35,012 nt of DNA from NCBI GenBank assembly GCA_903913355.1, contig CAIWKU010000504.1, forward strand, positions 1-35,012, in the 5' to 3' direction. The translations under genes and the position numbers were made by a program. Positions within the stretch are counted from its first letter, which is position 1; each line of letters begins with the position of its first letter. Under the pieces are notes generated by a model. The model was not told the origin of the DNA, made no database searches, and saw nothing but the letters and a program-made list of their open reading frames with translations. This document shows, one piece after another, positions 16,701 to 22,988 of the stretch. The stretch comes from an uncultured Bacteroidota bacterium (GTDB lineage Bacteria; Bacteroidota; Bacteroidia; Chitinophagales; Chitinophagaceae).

Positions 16701-17145
16701 CAGTCAGCACTTTGGCAATCCCCTCTCGAATCTGTCTTTTTAGGTGCGCATGGTTACCATCAAAATAAACTACCAACTTATTATTTACCAATTTGGTGAT
16801 ACCGCCAGCATTCTGCCAATCGGCACCCAGACCTATATTACTGCTCTTATAATCATTATAGTCGTTATAAATAACAATATTGGCCCGGCGTTGCAAAGAG
16901 TATTCTGTAAAACTCTCCAGCGATTTCAGTTCTTCCTCTGCAACCTGCGCCACAAATTTGCCCAATTCCACCCCATCCTGTGAGATATAAGTATTGAAAT
17001 TGGGAGATTGATAGAATTTCCAGATAAACTTCTTATGCTGTATCCTGTTTTTTCCAAATTCAACAGCATTTACCTGTGCCTTTGAAAGCAATGGAAATAT
17101 AAAAACAATAAAAACTGTCCACCTTACGATTCGATTCACTTGCAT
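13780..17145 (-). CDS. Outer-membrane protein: pseudo-peptidase domain, TolB-like propeller and C-terminal beta-barrel
   Basis: 1121 residues with a signal peptide ending near residue 24 (S-K-A-Q). Three regions can be read. Residues about 35-280 resemble a gluzincin peptidase-MA-like domain, but the position of HExxH is occupied by R-E-G-I-A (140-144), and the downstream P-x-W-x-x-E-G has Asp for Glu (P-K-W-L-V-D-G, 170-176); zinc binding is therefore probably lost. Residues about 300-580 show repeated TolB/WD-like blades (F-A-S-N-R, Y-V-S-D-E-N-G). The last 400 residues alternate polar and hydrophobic residues, contain many aromatic strands and end in F-D-F, as expected of a BamA/TamA-like barrel inserted in the outer membrane. 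The propeller would sit at the membrane face. Function is unknown; a role in handling or translocating envelope proteins is only a guess. Confidence 0.8.
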   Translation of the reverse strand: MQVNRIVRWTVFIVFIFPLLSKAQVNAVEFGKNRIQHKKFIWKFYQSPNFNTYISQDGVELGKFVAQVAEEELKSLESFTEYSLQRRANIVIYNDYNDYKSSNIGLGADWQNAGGITKLVNNKLVVYFDGNHAHLKRQIREGIAKVLTDNLLFGDDIGEFASNQALLDLPKWLVDGYVSYAAEPWSTERDDQLKSAILGGTYSSFYQFAFEQPLLAGHAFWYYIAEKYKKENVTYLLYLARIYKNLNNACLRVCKKKFKEVLADFMQAQQDRYVKDIRQRRNQSKGQMVVSEDVSKNDFFRFQANPNPKSSTYAVVEFKKGVYIVTLHENFYNVKTLLTLGTKTRQGDINPNYPILAWDGKGTRLSVIYWDGGKIKMFVYDNIAKIRKNKQELGAFDQVLDASYMLDANTLVLSAVKNGHADIYTYKIEEQKATQITNDVYDDLDPTMVAFPNKVGIIFASNRPSPHAPDQDTVLPSRHRFNIFMIDILNDGKNKQITQLTNLKFGNARKPMQYNTNHFTYVSDENGIGNRWAGFFATQRNGLDTLMYIGDEVLHNPSRKEIDSTLMAWQKPKPDSVSYFQVYKDSTYTFPITNYQSSLLESRIAGDKGQVSEVRREGDYKFLYKLKVDELALNKRNVSARPTEYIKKEMANQKAVEGKAITYNKKSASDTLKKAKDFFQNEFSNEKPDTSASIAKVQQPASKASVLTKSKLFDYRLKFNSDYVLAGITNNILVNRYQPYAGGQGPIQLNNGTDLNFSFKVGVSDLFEDVKFIGGVRFGTNLSDKDVFFSYQNLRKRIDWGVTYYRSNVSNFYNTSYDNMLYTNLYQFNVSYPFDEVRSLRATVGLRSDRGVLRPYDNNSGFPDPNALAYKDTLTQYIVSHFEYVHDNTLNPTQNIWDGLRYKIYFDVDMPTFKTSLNNGKATLNLGFDGRLYKKIYRNFIWAGRAAGDFSWGGQKIVYYLGGVDGWVGPKFNNNPPAQDQSYAFQSLTLNMRGYSQNIANGNNAVVMNSEFRFPVFATLINKPINNAFIRNFQIIQFVDLGTAWNGQYNGITRPTQVISDPSTPVVVKIDAGGLGPFAGGYGFGVRSTLLGYFMKLDAGWPMKGVFKGSPQLYFALGFDF

Positions 17146-17193
17146 ATCCGAACTTTAGTGTTTTAAAATTAGTCATTTACGTTTAAAAGCCGG

Positions 17194-17201
17194 CAAAAAT
17201 A
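17194..17201 (-). promoter_or_regulatory. Candidate -7 box (TATTTTTG) of the propeller/barrel gene
   Basis: An exact TAnnTTTG on the minus strand, 48 bases before the ATG at 17145, in the short divergent gap shared with the hydrolase gene. Confidence 0.35.
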
Positions 17202-17206
17202 CCCTT

Positions 17207-17845
17207 ATGCTCCAGGTCAAATTTTTTACATTCAGCCCGATACATGAAAATACCTATCTGCTCTTTAATGAGCAGAACAAAGCTATTATAATTGATCCCG
17301 GATGTTACTTCAGCGCTGAACAGGAAACGTTAAAAAATTTTATGATTGAGAAGGGTCTAGAACCTGTTCAATTGCTCAATACGCATTGTCATTTGGACCA
17401 TGTTTTCGGGAATAAATGGGTATTTGACACCTGGGGACTGGAATTGTATATTCATTCCGGGGAGGCTGAAATGTTAAAACTAGCCCCGCTTTCAGGGGAA
17501 AGATGGGGGCTACCTTTTGATAATTATCAGGGCCCGCTTCATTTTCTCGCTGAAGGGGATACTGTATTCCTGGGTAATGAGGAGTTAAAAATCATTTTTA
17601 CTCCAGGTCATTCCCCTGCCAGTATCTGTTTTTACTCAGAAAAACATAAAATATTAATTGGCGGAGATGTACTTTTTCGGGAAAGCATCGGTCGAACCGA
17701 TTTGCCGGGTGGGAACCATGCCCTATTATTAAAAAGTATACGAGAACAATTATTTGTTCTGCCGGATGATGTAATTGTTTACCCGGGGCATGGTATGCCT
17801 ACCACAATCGGTTATGAGAAGCAGCATAACCCATTTTTACAATAA
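17207..17845 (+). CDS. Metallo-beta-lactamase-fold hydrolase, glyoxalase II-like (YcbL type)
   Basis: 212 residues, full length for the small glyoxalase II-like subgroup. All metal ligands are visible: H60-x-H62-x-D64-H65, His135 in T-P-G-H-S, Asp154 in G-G-D-V-L-F and His195 in Y-P-G-H-G. The F-R-E-S-I-G-R-T-D-L-P-G-G segment is typical of this group. It lacks the C-terminal substrate-binding domain of true hydroxyacylglutathione hydrolases, so it probably hydrolyses another thioester or ester; the substrate is unknown. There is no signal peptide, so it is cytoplasmic. It is divergent from the barrel protein and convergent, at 18 bases, with the caspase-like gene. Confidence 0.92.
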   Translation: MLQVKFFTFSPIHENTYLLFNEQNKAIIIDPGCYFSAEQETLKNFMIEKGLEPVQLLNTHCHLDHVFGNKWVFDTWGLELYIHSGEAEMLKLAPLSGERWGLPFDNYQGPLHFLAEGDTVFLGNEELKIIFTPGHSPASICFYSEKHKILIGGDVLFRESIGRTDLPGGNHALLLKSIREQLFVLPDDVIVYPGHGMPTTIGYEKQHNPFLQ

Positions 17846-17863
17846 TTCTTTAGAATATGCTAT

Positions 17864-20044
17864 TTATTCAGCATTTGCCTTACTATATGCCATGATAAAA
17901 ATGGCTCCCAGGTTTTTGTAGGGGGGAACATAATCATCAAAAGTTTCTTTGATACTACCCCTGAATTTGGATTCCAGGCTTTCCCATAATGAAGGCCAGT
18001 TAAGATCTTTACCCTGTCGTAAAAGCTCGCTGATATCATCTATCAACTCCTGGTTAATTACCCCTTTTCCAACTTGTTTGGAAGCAATAATATTGGCACC
18101 CGGACAAGTTTCGAGCACCTGGTTAAGGCTTTGATAGCCACCGCAACTACCCAATAATACCAGTTTAGCTGAATAGGGAAGTTTATGAATAGTGGTACGA
18201 AGAGAATAACTATGTCCGCGATGGATGGCAATAACCGGTTGCAGGCCTTTGGACGAGAGATAGGCAACCAAACTATCCTGAGAACGTTCATCCAATTCCC
18301 TGGTTTCATCCAATGGAAGATTAGAATAGATAGTTACCGGGGCGCCTTTTACCGAGCTCACTTCTACCCAATTGGGTTTTCGGGTGATTTTCCAGTTACT
18401 GTTGGCGAAACGGTTCAAAAAGGCATTGAATACTACCGGGCCACCTTTATCCCCGTAAAAGAATTGTTGTATCACAATCCTGCCAGAAGTGTCTCGTAAT
18501 AATTGGTTGGGCATATTATACACCGGGTTAATACCCAATGTTGCCGATACATCTATCCGGTTGGTAGAATCAATAGAAAGAAAAATAATATTCAGCAGGT
18601 TATATATAATCTGTCCCCTTTCATTATTCAATCGTTTACTTTCTTTCCATTTCTGTTGTACTTCTTCCAGTATCAGGTTGCGTATGGTTTGATTATATAT
18701 ACTGGCATAAGAATTGGCAACATCCACGGCATCTTCCAGGGTTTTGGTATTGTCCAGTCCGTTTACAAAACTGCGCATCAGTTTCTGCGCAGTCGCATTT
18801 TCCATCCTTCCCAAAAGATCATCGAGTGTATTGTATGAGGCACAGATTTTGATGAATTTTTTATAATAATCATAATGCAATTGCTGAAACAGGCTATCTG
18901 ATCTTGGATTTTTCATTCGCTGAAAAATTCTTGGATAGACTCCATTGACAAAACTGGAAGTATACATTTCTTCCTCCCCCAAAACAGCGAGATAATATAA
19001 TTCTTCGGGGCTGAGATGATCAATTTTTCTGAATCGAATACTTCCATTTTCTACATCATGCAGGGCATTGATATCATTGATGTACAGCTCAATGGCTTTG
19101 GATTTCAGTTTGCTGGTAAGTGCCTGAACTGCCATAGGTGTATCTCCCTGTTGCATTCTTTCAACATACTGGATCCTTGTTTTTACCAATAGCTTATAAT
19201 AGGCGTATGATGAGTCATTCAATACTTTGGGAGCGATATCATCCATGGTTAATTTTCCATGATACAGCTCATCCAGAAAAGGGAAATACATTCTACCGGT
19301 TGATTTCTTGGCCAATTCTGAAATAATTTTTACCAAGGGATGTTGTATTGCGAGAATCCTTTTTCCCAATGCATCCGACCCCGCTGCATAGGCATACAAT
19401 TCCTCCTGGTTACGGTATGCAGCAATAATGATTAAGCTGTCTGCATATTTACTTTCAGGATATCTCGCAAGAATCGCTAATACATTCCCGGGTTTTCGCT
19501 GGCATAATTTCAGCACAATCAGGTCTTTGGCTTCATTAATTCCTTTGTTGTTTTTTAAAGCATAATTATCAATCAGAATCTTACCGGTCTCAGGTTCATT
19601 GTCAGCCACCATATCCAGGAAAGATTCTCCTTTCCAGTCTGCATGCATGGCATCTGCATACGCTTTTACCAATGAGGGTAATTGGGTAGCCGTTATCGTT
19701 CTCAAGCGATAGGCCCTGATAAAACCAGATAACATTTCATTGATGCCGCGTAACCATTTGAAACGGGCATTCTCATCCAGCTTAGCATTCAGTTCAATTT
19801 CATTGCGCATTCGGTTTACGACCAACCTTACCGTGCTATCAATTGTTTTGTTAAGATCCTTATTGGTGGTAATGGCAAATAAACTTCCATCTCTGTTTCG
19901 TAAACCGGCAATCGTATCGAGGGATTGAAGGATATATTCATGGTGTAATAACCGGATAGCAGGGATTACCGGTTTTTCCTGTGAAAAAACAGCGCCTGAA
20001 AGGAATAAACCAAGAACAAAGACATATATCTTCTTCATTTTCAT
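17864..20044 (-). CDS. Secreted protein of unknown family with C-terminal caspase-like (clan CD) His/Cys arrangement
   Basis: 726 residues from the ATG at 20044, chosen because the signal peptide (K-M-K-K then a hydrophobic run, cut near F-S-Q at 20-22) begins there; an upstream in-frame start at 20077 would precede it with 11 residues. I recognise no named family. Residues about 30-530 are mainly helical and repeat-like. The last 190 residues show strand V-T-I-Y-S-N, helix, strand P-V-I-A-I-H-R-G-H-S-Y (His608, His611), helix, strand L-V-L-L-G-S-C-G-G-Y (Cys634), helix, then strand N-I-I-A-S-K-Q. A His ending one strand and a Cys ending the next, each in a Gly-rich turn, is the dyad layout of caspases, gingipains, separase and CHAT peptidases. 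Activity as an exported cysteine peptidase is inferred. It is divergent from the PhoB-like regulator. Confidence 0.82.
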   Translation of the reverse strand: MKMKKIYVFVLGLFLSGAVFSQEKPVIPAIRLLHHEYILQSLDTIAGLRNRDGSLFAITTNKDLNKTIDSTVRLVVNRMRNEIELNAKLDENARFKWLRGINEMLSGFIRAYRLRTITATQLPSLVKAYADAMHADWKGESFLDMVADNEPETGKILIDNYALKNNKGINEAKDLIVLKLCQRKPGNVLAILARYPESKYADSLIIIAAYRNQEELYAYAAGSDALGKRILAIQHPLVKIISELAKKSTGRMYFPFLDELYHGKLTMDDIAPKVLNDSSYAYYKLLVKTRIQYVERMQQGDTPMAVQALTSKLKSKAIELYINDINALHDVENGSIRFRKIDHLSPEELYYLAVLGEEEMYTSSFVNGVYPRIFQRMKNPRSDSLFQQLHYDYYKKFIKICASYNTLDDLLGRMENATAQKLMRSFVNGLDNTKTLEDAVDVANSYASIYNQTIRNLILEEVQQKWKESKRLNNERGQIIYNLLNIIFLSIDSTNRIDVSATLGINPVYNMPNQLLRDTSGRIVIQQFFYGDKGGPVVFNAFLNRFANSNWKITRKPNWVEVSSVKGAPVTIYSNLPLDETRELDERSQDSLVAYLSSKGLQPVIAIHRGHSYSLRTTIHKLPYSAKLVLLGSCGGYQSLNQVLETCPGANIIASKQVGKGVINQELIDDISELLRQGKDLNWPSLWESLESKFRGSIKETFDDYVPPYKNLGAIFIMAYSKANAE

Positions 20045-20052
20045 AACGTAAG

Positions 20053-20060
20053 CAAAAATA
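20053..20060 (-). promoter_or_regulatory. Candidate -7 box (TATTTTTG) of the caspase-like gene
   Basis: An exact TAnnTTTG match on the minus strand only eight bases before the ATG at 20044; if used, the transcript would be nearly leaderless from that start. This could instead favour the ATG six bases further in (20038). Confidence 0.3.
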
Positions 20061-20070
20061 ACGTCATTTA

Positions 20071-20100
20071 TCACCAAGATGGTGAATTCGCCCGAATTCA
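20071..20100. promoter_or_regulatory. Two overlapping perfect palindromes in a divergent control region
   Basis: TCACCA-AGA-TGGTGA (20071-20085) overlaps TGAATTC-GCCC-GAATTCA (20083-20100). Both are perfect inverted repeats, in the 133-base gap between the caspase-like gene and the response regulator gene. They look like binding sites for dimeric regulators. Which protein binds is unknown. Confidence 0.45.
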
Positions 20101-20151
20101 GTTAACAATAACATAATAAGCGTAAATGAGTGAATTGCGGTTCTTTAAAAT

Positions 20152-20159
20152 TAATTTTG
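20152..20159 (+). promoter_or_regulatory. Candidate -7 box (TAATTTTG) of the response regulator gene
   Basis: An exact TAnnTTTG match 18 bases before the ATG at 20178. A TTG at 20135-20137 is closer than the canonical -33 spacing. Confidence 0.4.
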
Positions 20160-20177
20160 TGTAAACATTACGTTAAC

Positions 20178-20858
20178 ATGGAAGGTAAGCCAAAGAAGAT
20201 TTTGATTGCAGACGATGAACCGGATATTCTTGAGATAGTTAGTTATAACCTGGGAAAGGAAGGATATGAGATTTATACCGCCAAAGATGGTAATGAAGCT
20301 ATTGAAAGAGCCAAACAGCTACACCCCGATCTGATTATTCTCGATATTATGATGCCTAAGAAAACAGGGGTGGAAGTATGCCAAATCCTTCGCTCCCAAC
20401 CCGCTTTTCAGGATACACTCATCATTTTTCTGACTGCTTTGAGTGATGAGGCTTCTCAAATTAAAGGATTGGAAACAGGGGCAGATGATTATGTTAGCAA
20501 ACCGATTAGTCCCAAAGTACTGGTAAGCAGGGTAAATGCTATTTTCAGAAGAATCAATAATAAAGAAACAGGAAAAAGCATACAGGTTGGTAATATCAAT
20601 ATTGATCCTGTTAAATTTCTGGTTACCATTAACGATCTTGAAGTGATTCTTGCCAAAAAAGAATTTGAATTGCTTTACCTCCTGGCATCCCGCCCGGGCC
20701 GAGTATTTTTACGCAACGAGATCCTTTCGCAGGTTTGGGGAAATGATGTAATTGTTGGCGACCGTACAATTGATGTACATATTAGAAAAGTGAGGCAAAA
20801 ACTGGGAGTTGACTGCATTACCACTGTAAAAGGGGTGGGTTATAAATTTGAAGCCTGA
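20178..20858 (+). CDS. OmpR/PhoB-family response regulator
   Basis: 226 residues from the ATG at 20178; the frame is open from 20130, but the 16 extra residues do not fit the family. The receiver domain (1-122) has Asp12-Asp13, phosphoacceptor Asp56, Thr86 and Lys108. The C-terminal winged-helix DNA-binding domain (about 130-226) has the usual E-F-E-L-L-Y-L-L, G-D-R-T-I-D-V-H-I and V-K-G-V-G-Y-K-F blocks. It is most like PhoB. The kinase gene follows after 97 bases, and DUF47 and PiT phosphate transporter genes come next, which supports a role in phosphate control, though that is by context. Its promoter region shares two palindromes with the divergent caspase-like gene. Confidence 0.93.
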   Translation: MEGKPKKILIADDEPDILEIVSYNLGKEGYEIYTAKDGNEAIERAKQLHPDLIILDIMMPKKTGVEVCQILRSQPAFQDTLIIFLTALSDEASQIKGLETGADDYVSKPISPKVLVSRVNAIFRRINNKETGKSIQVGNINIDPVKFLVTINDLEVILAKKEFELLYLLASRPGRVFLRNEILSQVWGNDVIVGDRTIDVHIRKVRQKLGVDCITTVKGVGYKFEA

Positions 20859-20955
20859 TAGCCTGTTTTCCTAGTTAAGTTGCTGTATAAAAACTAAATT
20901 GCTGCTGTTATCGGCCGCAAATAGTTTTACGACCTGTTACAACTGATGATCCCGC

Positions 20956-22005
20956 ATGTTTAAAACCAAAAACCTTTCCCCCCAGCAATTATCTGCATTT
21001 ACGGCAATCATTTTGTCTGTACCCATTTCTTTGGGTATCTGGATACTCAGGCCTGATTGGATCATTGCCCTGGTATCATTGGTAATTACTTTTATTGGAA
21101 GTTATTTTCTGATCCGTTTTGTGCTGGAATCCTTTATCTATAGGAAGATCAAACTGATCTATAAGTTTATTTACCAGACCAAAGCCACAAAAAGAGAAGA
21201 AACCTATTATAAATATATTTTACCCCAAAAAGGGATCGACGAAGTAAGAGAAGATGTGGAGCAATGGGCCGAACAAAGAAAAGCCGAGATTGAATTGCTG
21301 AGAACCAATGAAGCTTATCGCAAAGAATTTCTCCAAAATCTGGCACATGAATTCAAAACACCCATTTTTGCTATCCAGGGATATGTAGACACTTTACTAA
21401 ACGGAGCGATAGATAGTCCGGAAGTCAGCAAACGCTTTCTGGAAAATGCCGCCCGCAATGTAGACAGAATGGTAAACCTCGTGGAGGATCTGGATGAGAT
21501 TTCGAGATTGGAAAGCGGCGAACAACCCTTGTATAAAGAGAATTTTGTAATCCAGGATATTATCCGGGAAACTTATGAAACCCTGTCTATTAAAACAGCG
21601 GCCAGAAATATCAAATGCAGTATCAAAAAAGGCTGCGAGTCGCCTGTGACTGTTTTTGCCGACAAGGAAAAAATACGACAGGTAATTATCAATTTGCTGG
21701 AAAATGCTACCAAATATGGCAAATATGACGGGAGTATTGTTGCCAGTATTTATACAACCGACGGAAAACATGTACTGATTGAATTTAGTGATGATGGTAT
21801 CGGAATCTCTGAAGAACACCTGCCCAGGATTTTTGAAAGATTTTACCGTACCGACAGGGGACGTAGCCGGGATATAGGGGGTACCGGGTTGGGGTTGGCC
21901 ATTTGTAAGCATATTATTGAGGCCCATGGACAAACCATGCACGTAAGAAGTAAGCTGGATGTGGGTACTACCATTGGATTTACCCTGGATACCAAAAAAG
22001 ACTAA
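20956..22005 (+). CDS. PhoR-like sensor histidine kinase without PAS or large periplasmic domain
   Basis: 349 residues. Two transmembrane helices (about 13-31 and 36-57) lie almost back to back, leaving only a few residues outside, so the sensor has no extracellular domain. A linker (60-120) leads to the HisKA domain with phosphoacceptor His131 in N-L-A-H-E-F-K-T-P, followed by the HATPase domain: N box N-L-L-E-N-A-T-K-Y, G1 D-D-G-I-G-I, F box F-E-R-F-Y-R and G2 G-T-G-L-G-L-A-I. PhoR proteins often carry a PAS domain between membrane and HisKA; the linker here is too short for a full one. It is the likely partner of the response regulator just upstream. Sensing may be through membrane or transporter partners (inference). 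Confidence 0.93.
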   Translation: MFKTKNLSPQQLSAFTAIILSVPISLGIWILRPDWIIALVSLVITFIGSYFLIRFVLESFIYRKIKLIYKFIYQTKATKREETYYKYILPQKGIDEVREDVEQWAEQRKAEIELLRTNEAYRKEFLQNLAHEFKTPIFAIQGYVDTLLNGAIDSPEVSKRFLENAARNVDRMVNLVEDLDEISRLESGEQPLYKENFVIQDIIRETYETLSIKTAARNIKCSIKKGCESPVTVFADKEKIRQVIINLLENATKYGKYDGSIVASIYTTDGKHVLIEFSDDGIGISEEHLPRIFERFYRTDRGRSRDIGGTGLGLAICKHIIEAHGQTMHVRSKLDVGTTIGFTLDTKKD

Positions 22006-22013
22006 ATGAAAAA

Positions 22014-22033
22014 GCCCCAATAGAGATCGGGGC
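22014..22033. other. GC-rich hairpin in the gap after the sensor kinase gene
   Basis: GCCCC (22014-22018) pairs with GGGGC (22029-22033) nine bases after the kinase stop. No T tract follows on the plus strand, so termination is doubtful; a T run exists only on the minus strand, where there is no gene. The rest of the 250-base gap to 22255 is AT-rich with only a candidate promoter. Confidence 0.3.
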
Positions 22034-22232
22034 AATTACATGAGAAAAATGCTACCATTGCTATGAACAGATTGTAAAATTGCCAGGTAAGTATTAAGAA
22101 ATAATGAACCCAATGCAATGAAAATATTATCAATTCTAAAACCTTTTTGAAAATGATAAAGAAAAACGTAAATATGCAATATTATCTAATCGTTAATTAT
22201 TCTTCACCCCGGCTCTATCGGTTTCATAACCC

Positions 22233-22240
22233 TATTTTTG
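22233..22240 (+). promoter_or_regulatory. Candidate -7 box (TATTTTTG) of the DUF47-PiT operon
   Basis: An exact TAnnTTTG 15 bases before the ATG at 22256, a spacing similar to the boxes before the isocitrate dehydrogenase and response regulator genes. It suggests that DUF47-PiT has its own promoter. Confidence 0.4.
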
Positions 22241-22255
22241 CCTAAATTTTAATGT

Positions 22256-22903
22256 ATGGGTATCAACAACTTCGGACGCTTTTTCATGCCAAAGAACAAA
22301 GTCTTCTATGAACTTTTCGAAGACGTAGCAGAAAAAGTTCACGAAATGGGCATCAAACTCAAAGAAATGGTAAGCGAGGCCGATTCAAATAAACGTGCTT
22401 CCATATTGGCTCAGATTGAAGACCTGGAGCATAAAAATGATGATAATACCCATCGCATTTTCACAGAACTGGGCAGAAATTTCATTACCCCTTTCGATCG
22501 GGAGGATATTCACTACCTGGCGACTGCCCTGGATGATATATGTGATTATATCTATGCGTCTTCAAAAAAGATTAATTTTTACAGTGTAAACCCAAATGAT
22601 ACCGGTATCCAGAAAATGGCAGATCTGATTTTGCAGGGTTCGATTGAGATCAAAAAAGCGGTAATGGGACTGCGGGATATGAAAAATCTTCGTGAAATGA
22701 CTGAAGCGATGGTTAAGGTAAATAGCATAGAAAATCAGGCAGATGACGTATTTGATATGAGTATTGAAATGCTTTTTCAGCAGGAAAATGATTTCAAGGA
22801 AGTGATCAAGAAAAGAGAAATTTATCAGGTAATGGAAATCGTTACCGATAAATGTGAGGACGCAGCCAATGTGATTGAGTCTATTATCATCAAATACGCA
22901 TAG
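22256..22903 (+). CDS. DUF47 / PhoU-like phosphate transport accessory protein
   Basis: 215 residues, full length for the family, almost entirely helical. The N-terminus (F-G-R-F-F-M-P-K-N-K-V-F-Y-E-L-F) and the acidic metal-binding-type motifs (E-D-L-E-H-K-N-D-D-N and D-D-I-C-D-Y-I-Y; later E-N-Q-A-D-D and D-K-C-E-D-A-A-N) match the two PhoU-like three-helix repeats of DUF47 (PF01865) proteins. These are usually encoded next to a PiT transporter, as here, and are thought to modulate low-affinity phosphate uptake. It has no signal peptide or membrane helix, so it acts in the cytoplasm, probably at the transporter. It lies 85 bases upstream of the PiT gene with an AT-rich inverted repeat in between. 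Confidence 0.92.
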   Translation: MGINNFGRFFMPKNKVFYELFEDVAEKVHEMGIKLKEMVSEADSNKRASILAQIEDLEHKNDDNTHRIFTELGRNFITPFDREDIHYLATALDDICDYIYASSKKINFYSVNPNDTGIQKMADLILQGSIEIKKAVMGLRDMKNLREMTEAMVKVNSIENQADDVFDMSIEMLFQQENDFKEVIKKREIYQVMEIVTDKCEDAANVIESIIIKYA

Positions 22904-22909
22904 TTTTTT

Positions 22910-22984
22910 AATTAGCAATTAGCAATTAAACCAGCTAATAAAATATGCCTAATTATTAATTGTTAATTATTATTTACTAATTAT
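22910..22984 (+). repeat. AT-rich heptamer repeat and imperfect inverted repeat between DUF47 and PiT genes
   Basis: ATTAGCA occurs twice in tandem plus a partial third copy (22911-22928). About 22 bases further, TTAATTGTTAATT and following sequence (to about 22984) is an imperfect reverse complement of it. The transcript could fold into a long AU-rich stem just before the PiT start at 22989. Confidence 0.65.
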
Positions 22985-22988
22985 CCTT

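Noticed and set aside
17846-17880. Hairpin ATGCT/AGCAT at the convergent hydrolase and caspase-like gene ends
   Set aside because: The stem is only five base pairs with no T tract; it is not convincing as a terminator.
21397-22035. 212-codon open frame antisense to the sensor kinase
   Set aside because: It overlaps the conserved HisKA/HATPase coding region and its product shows no family features.
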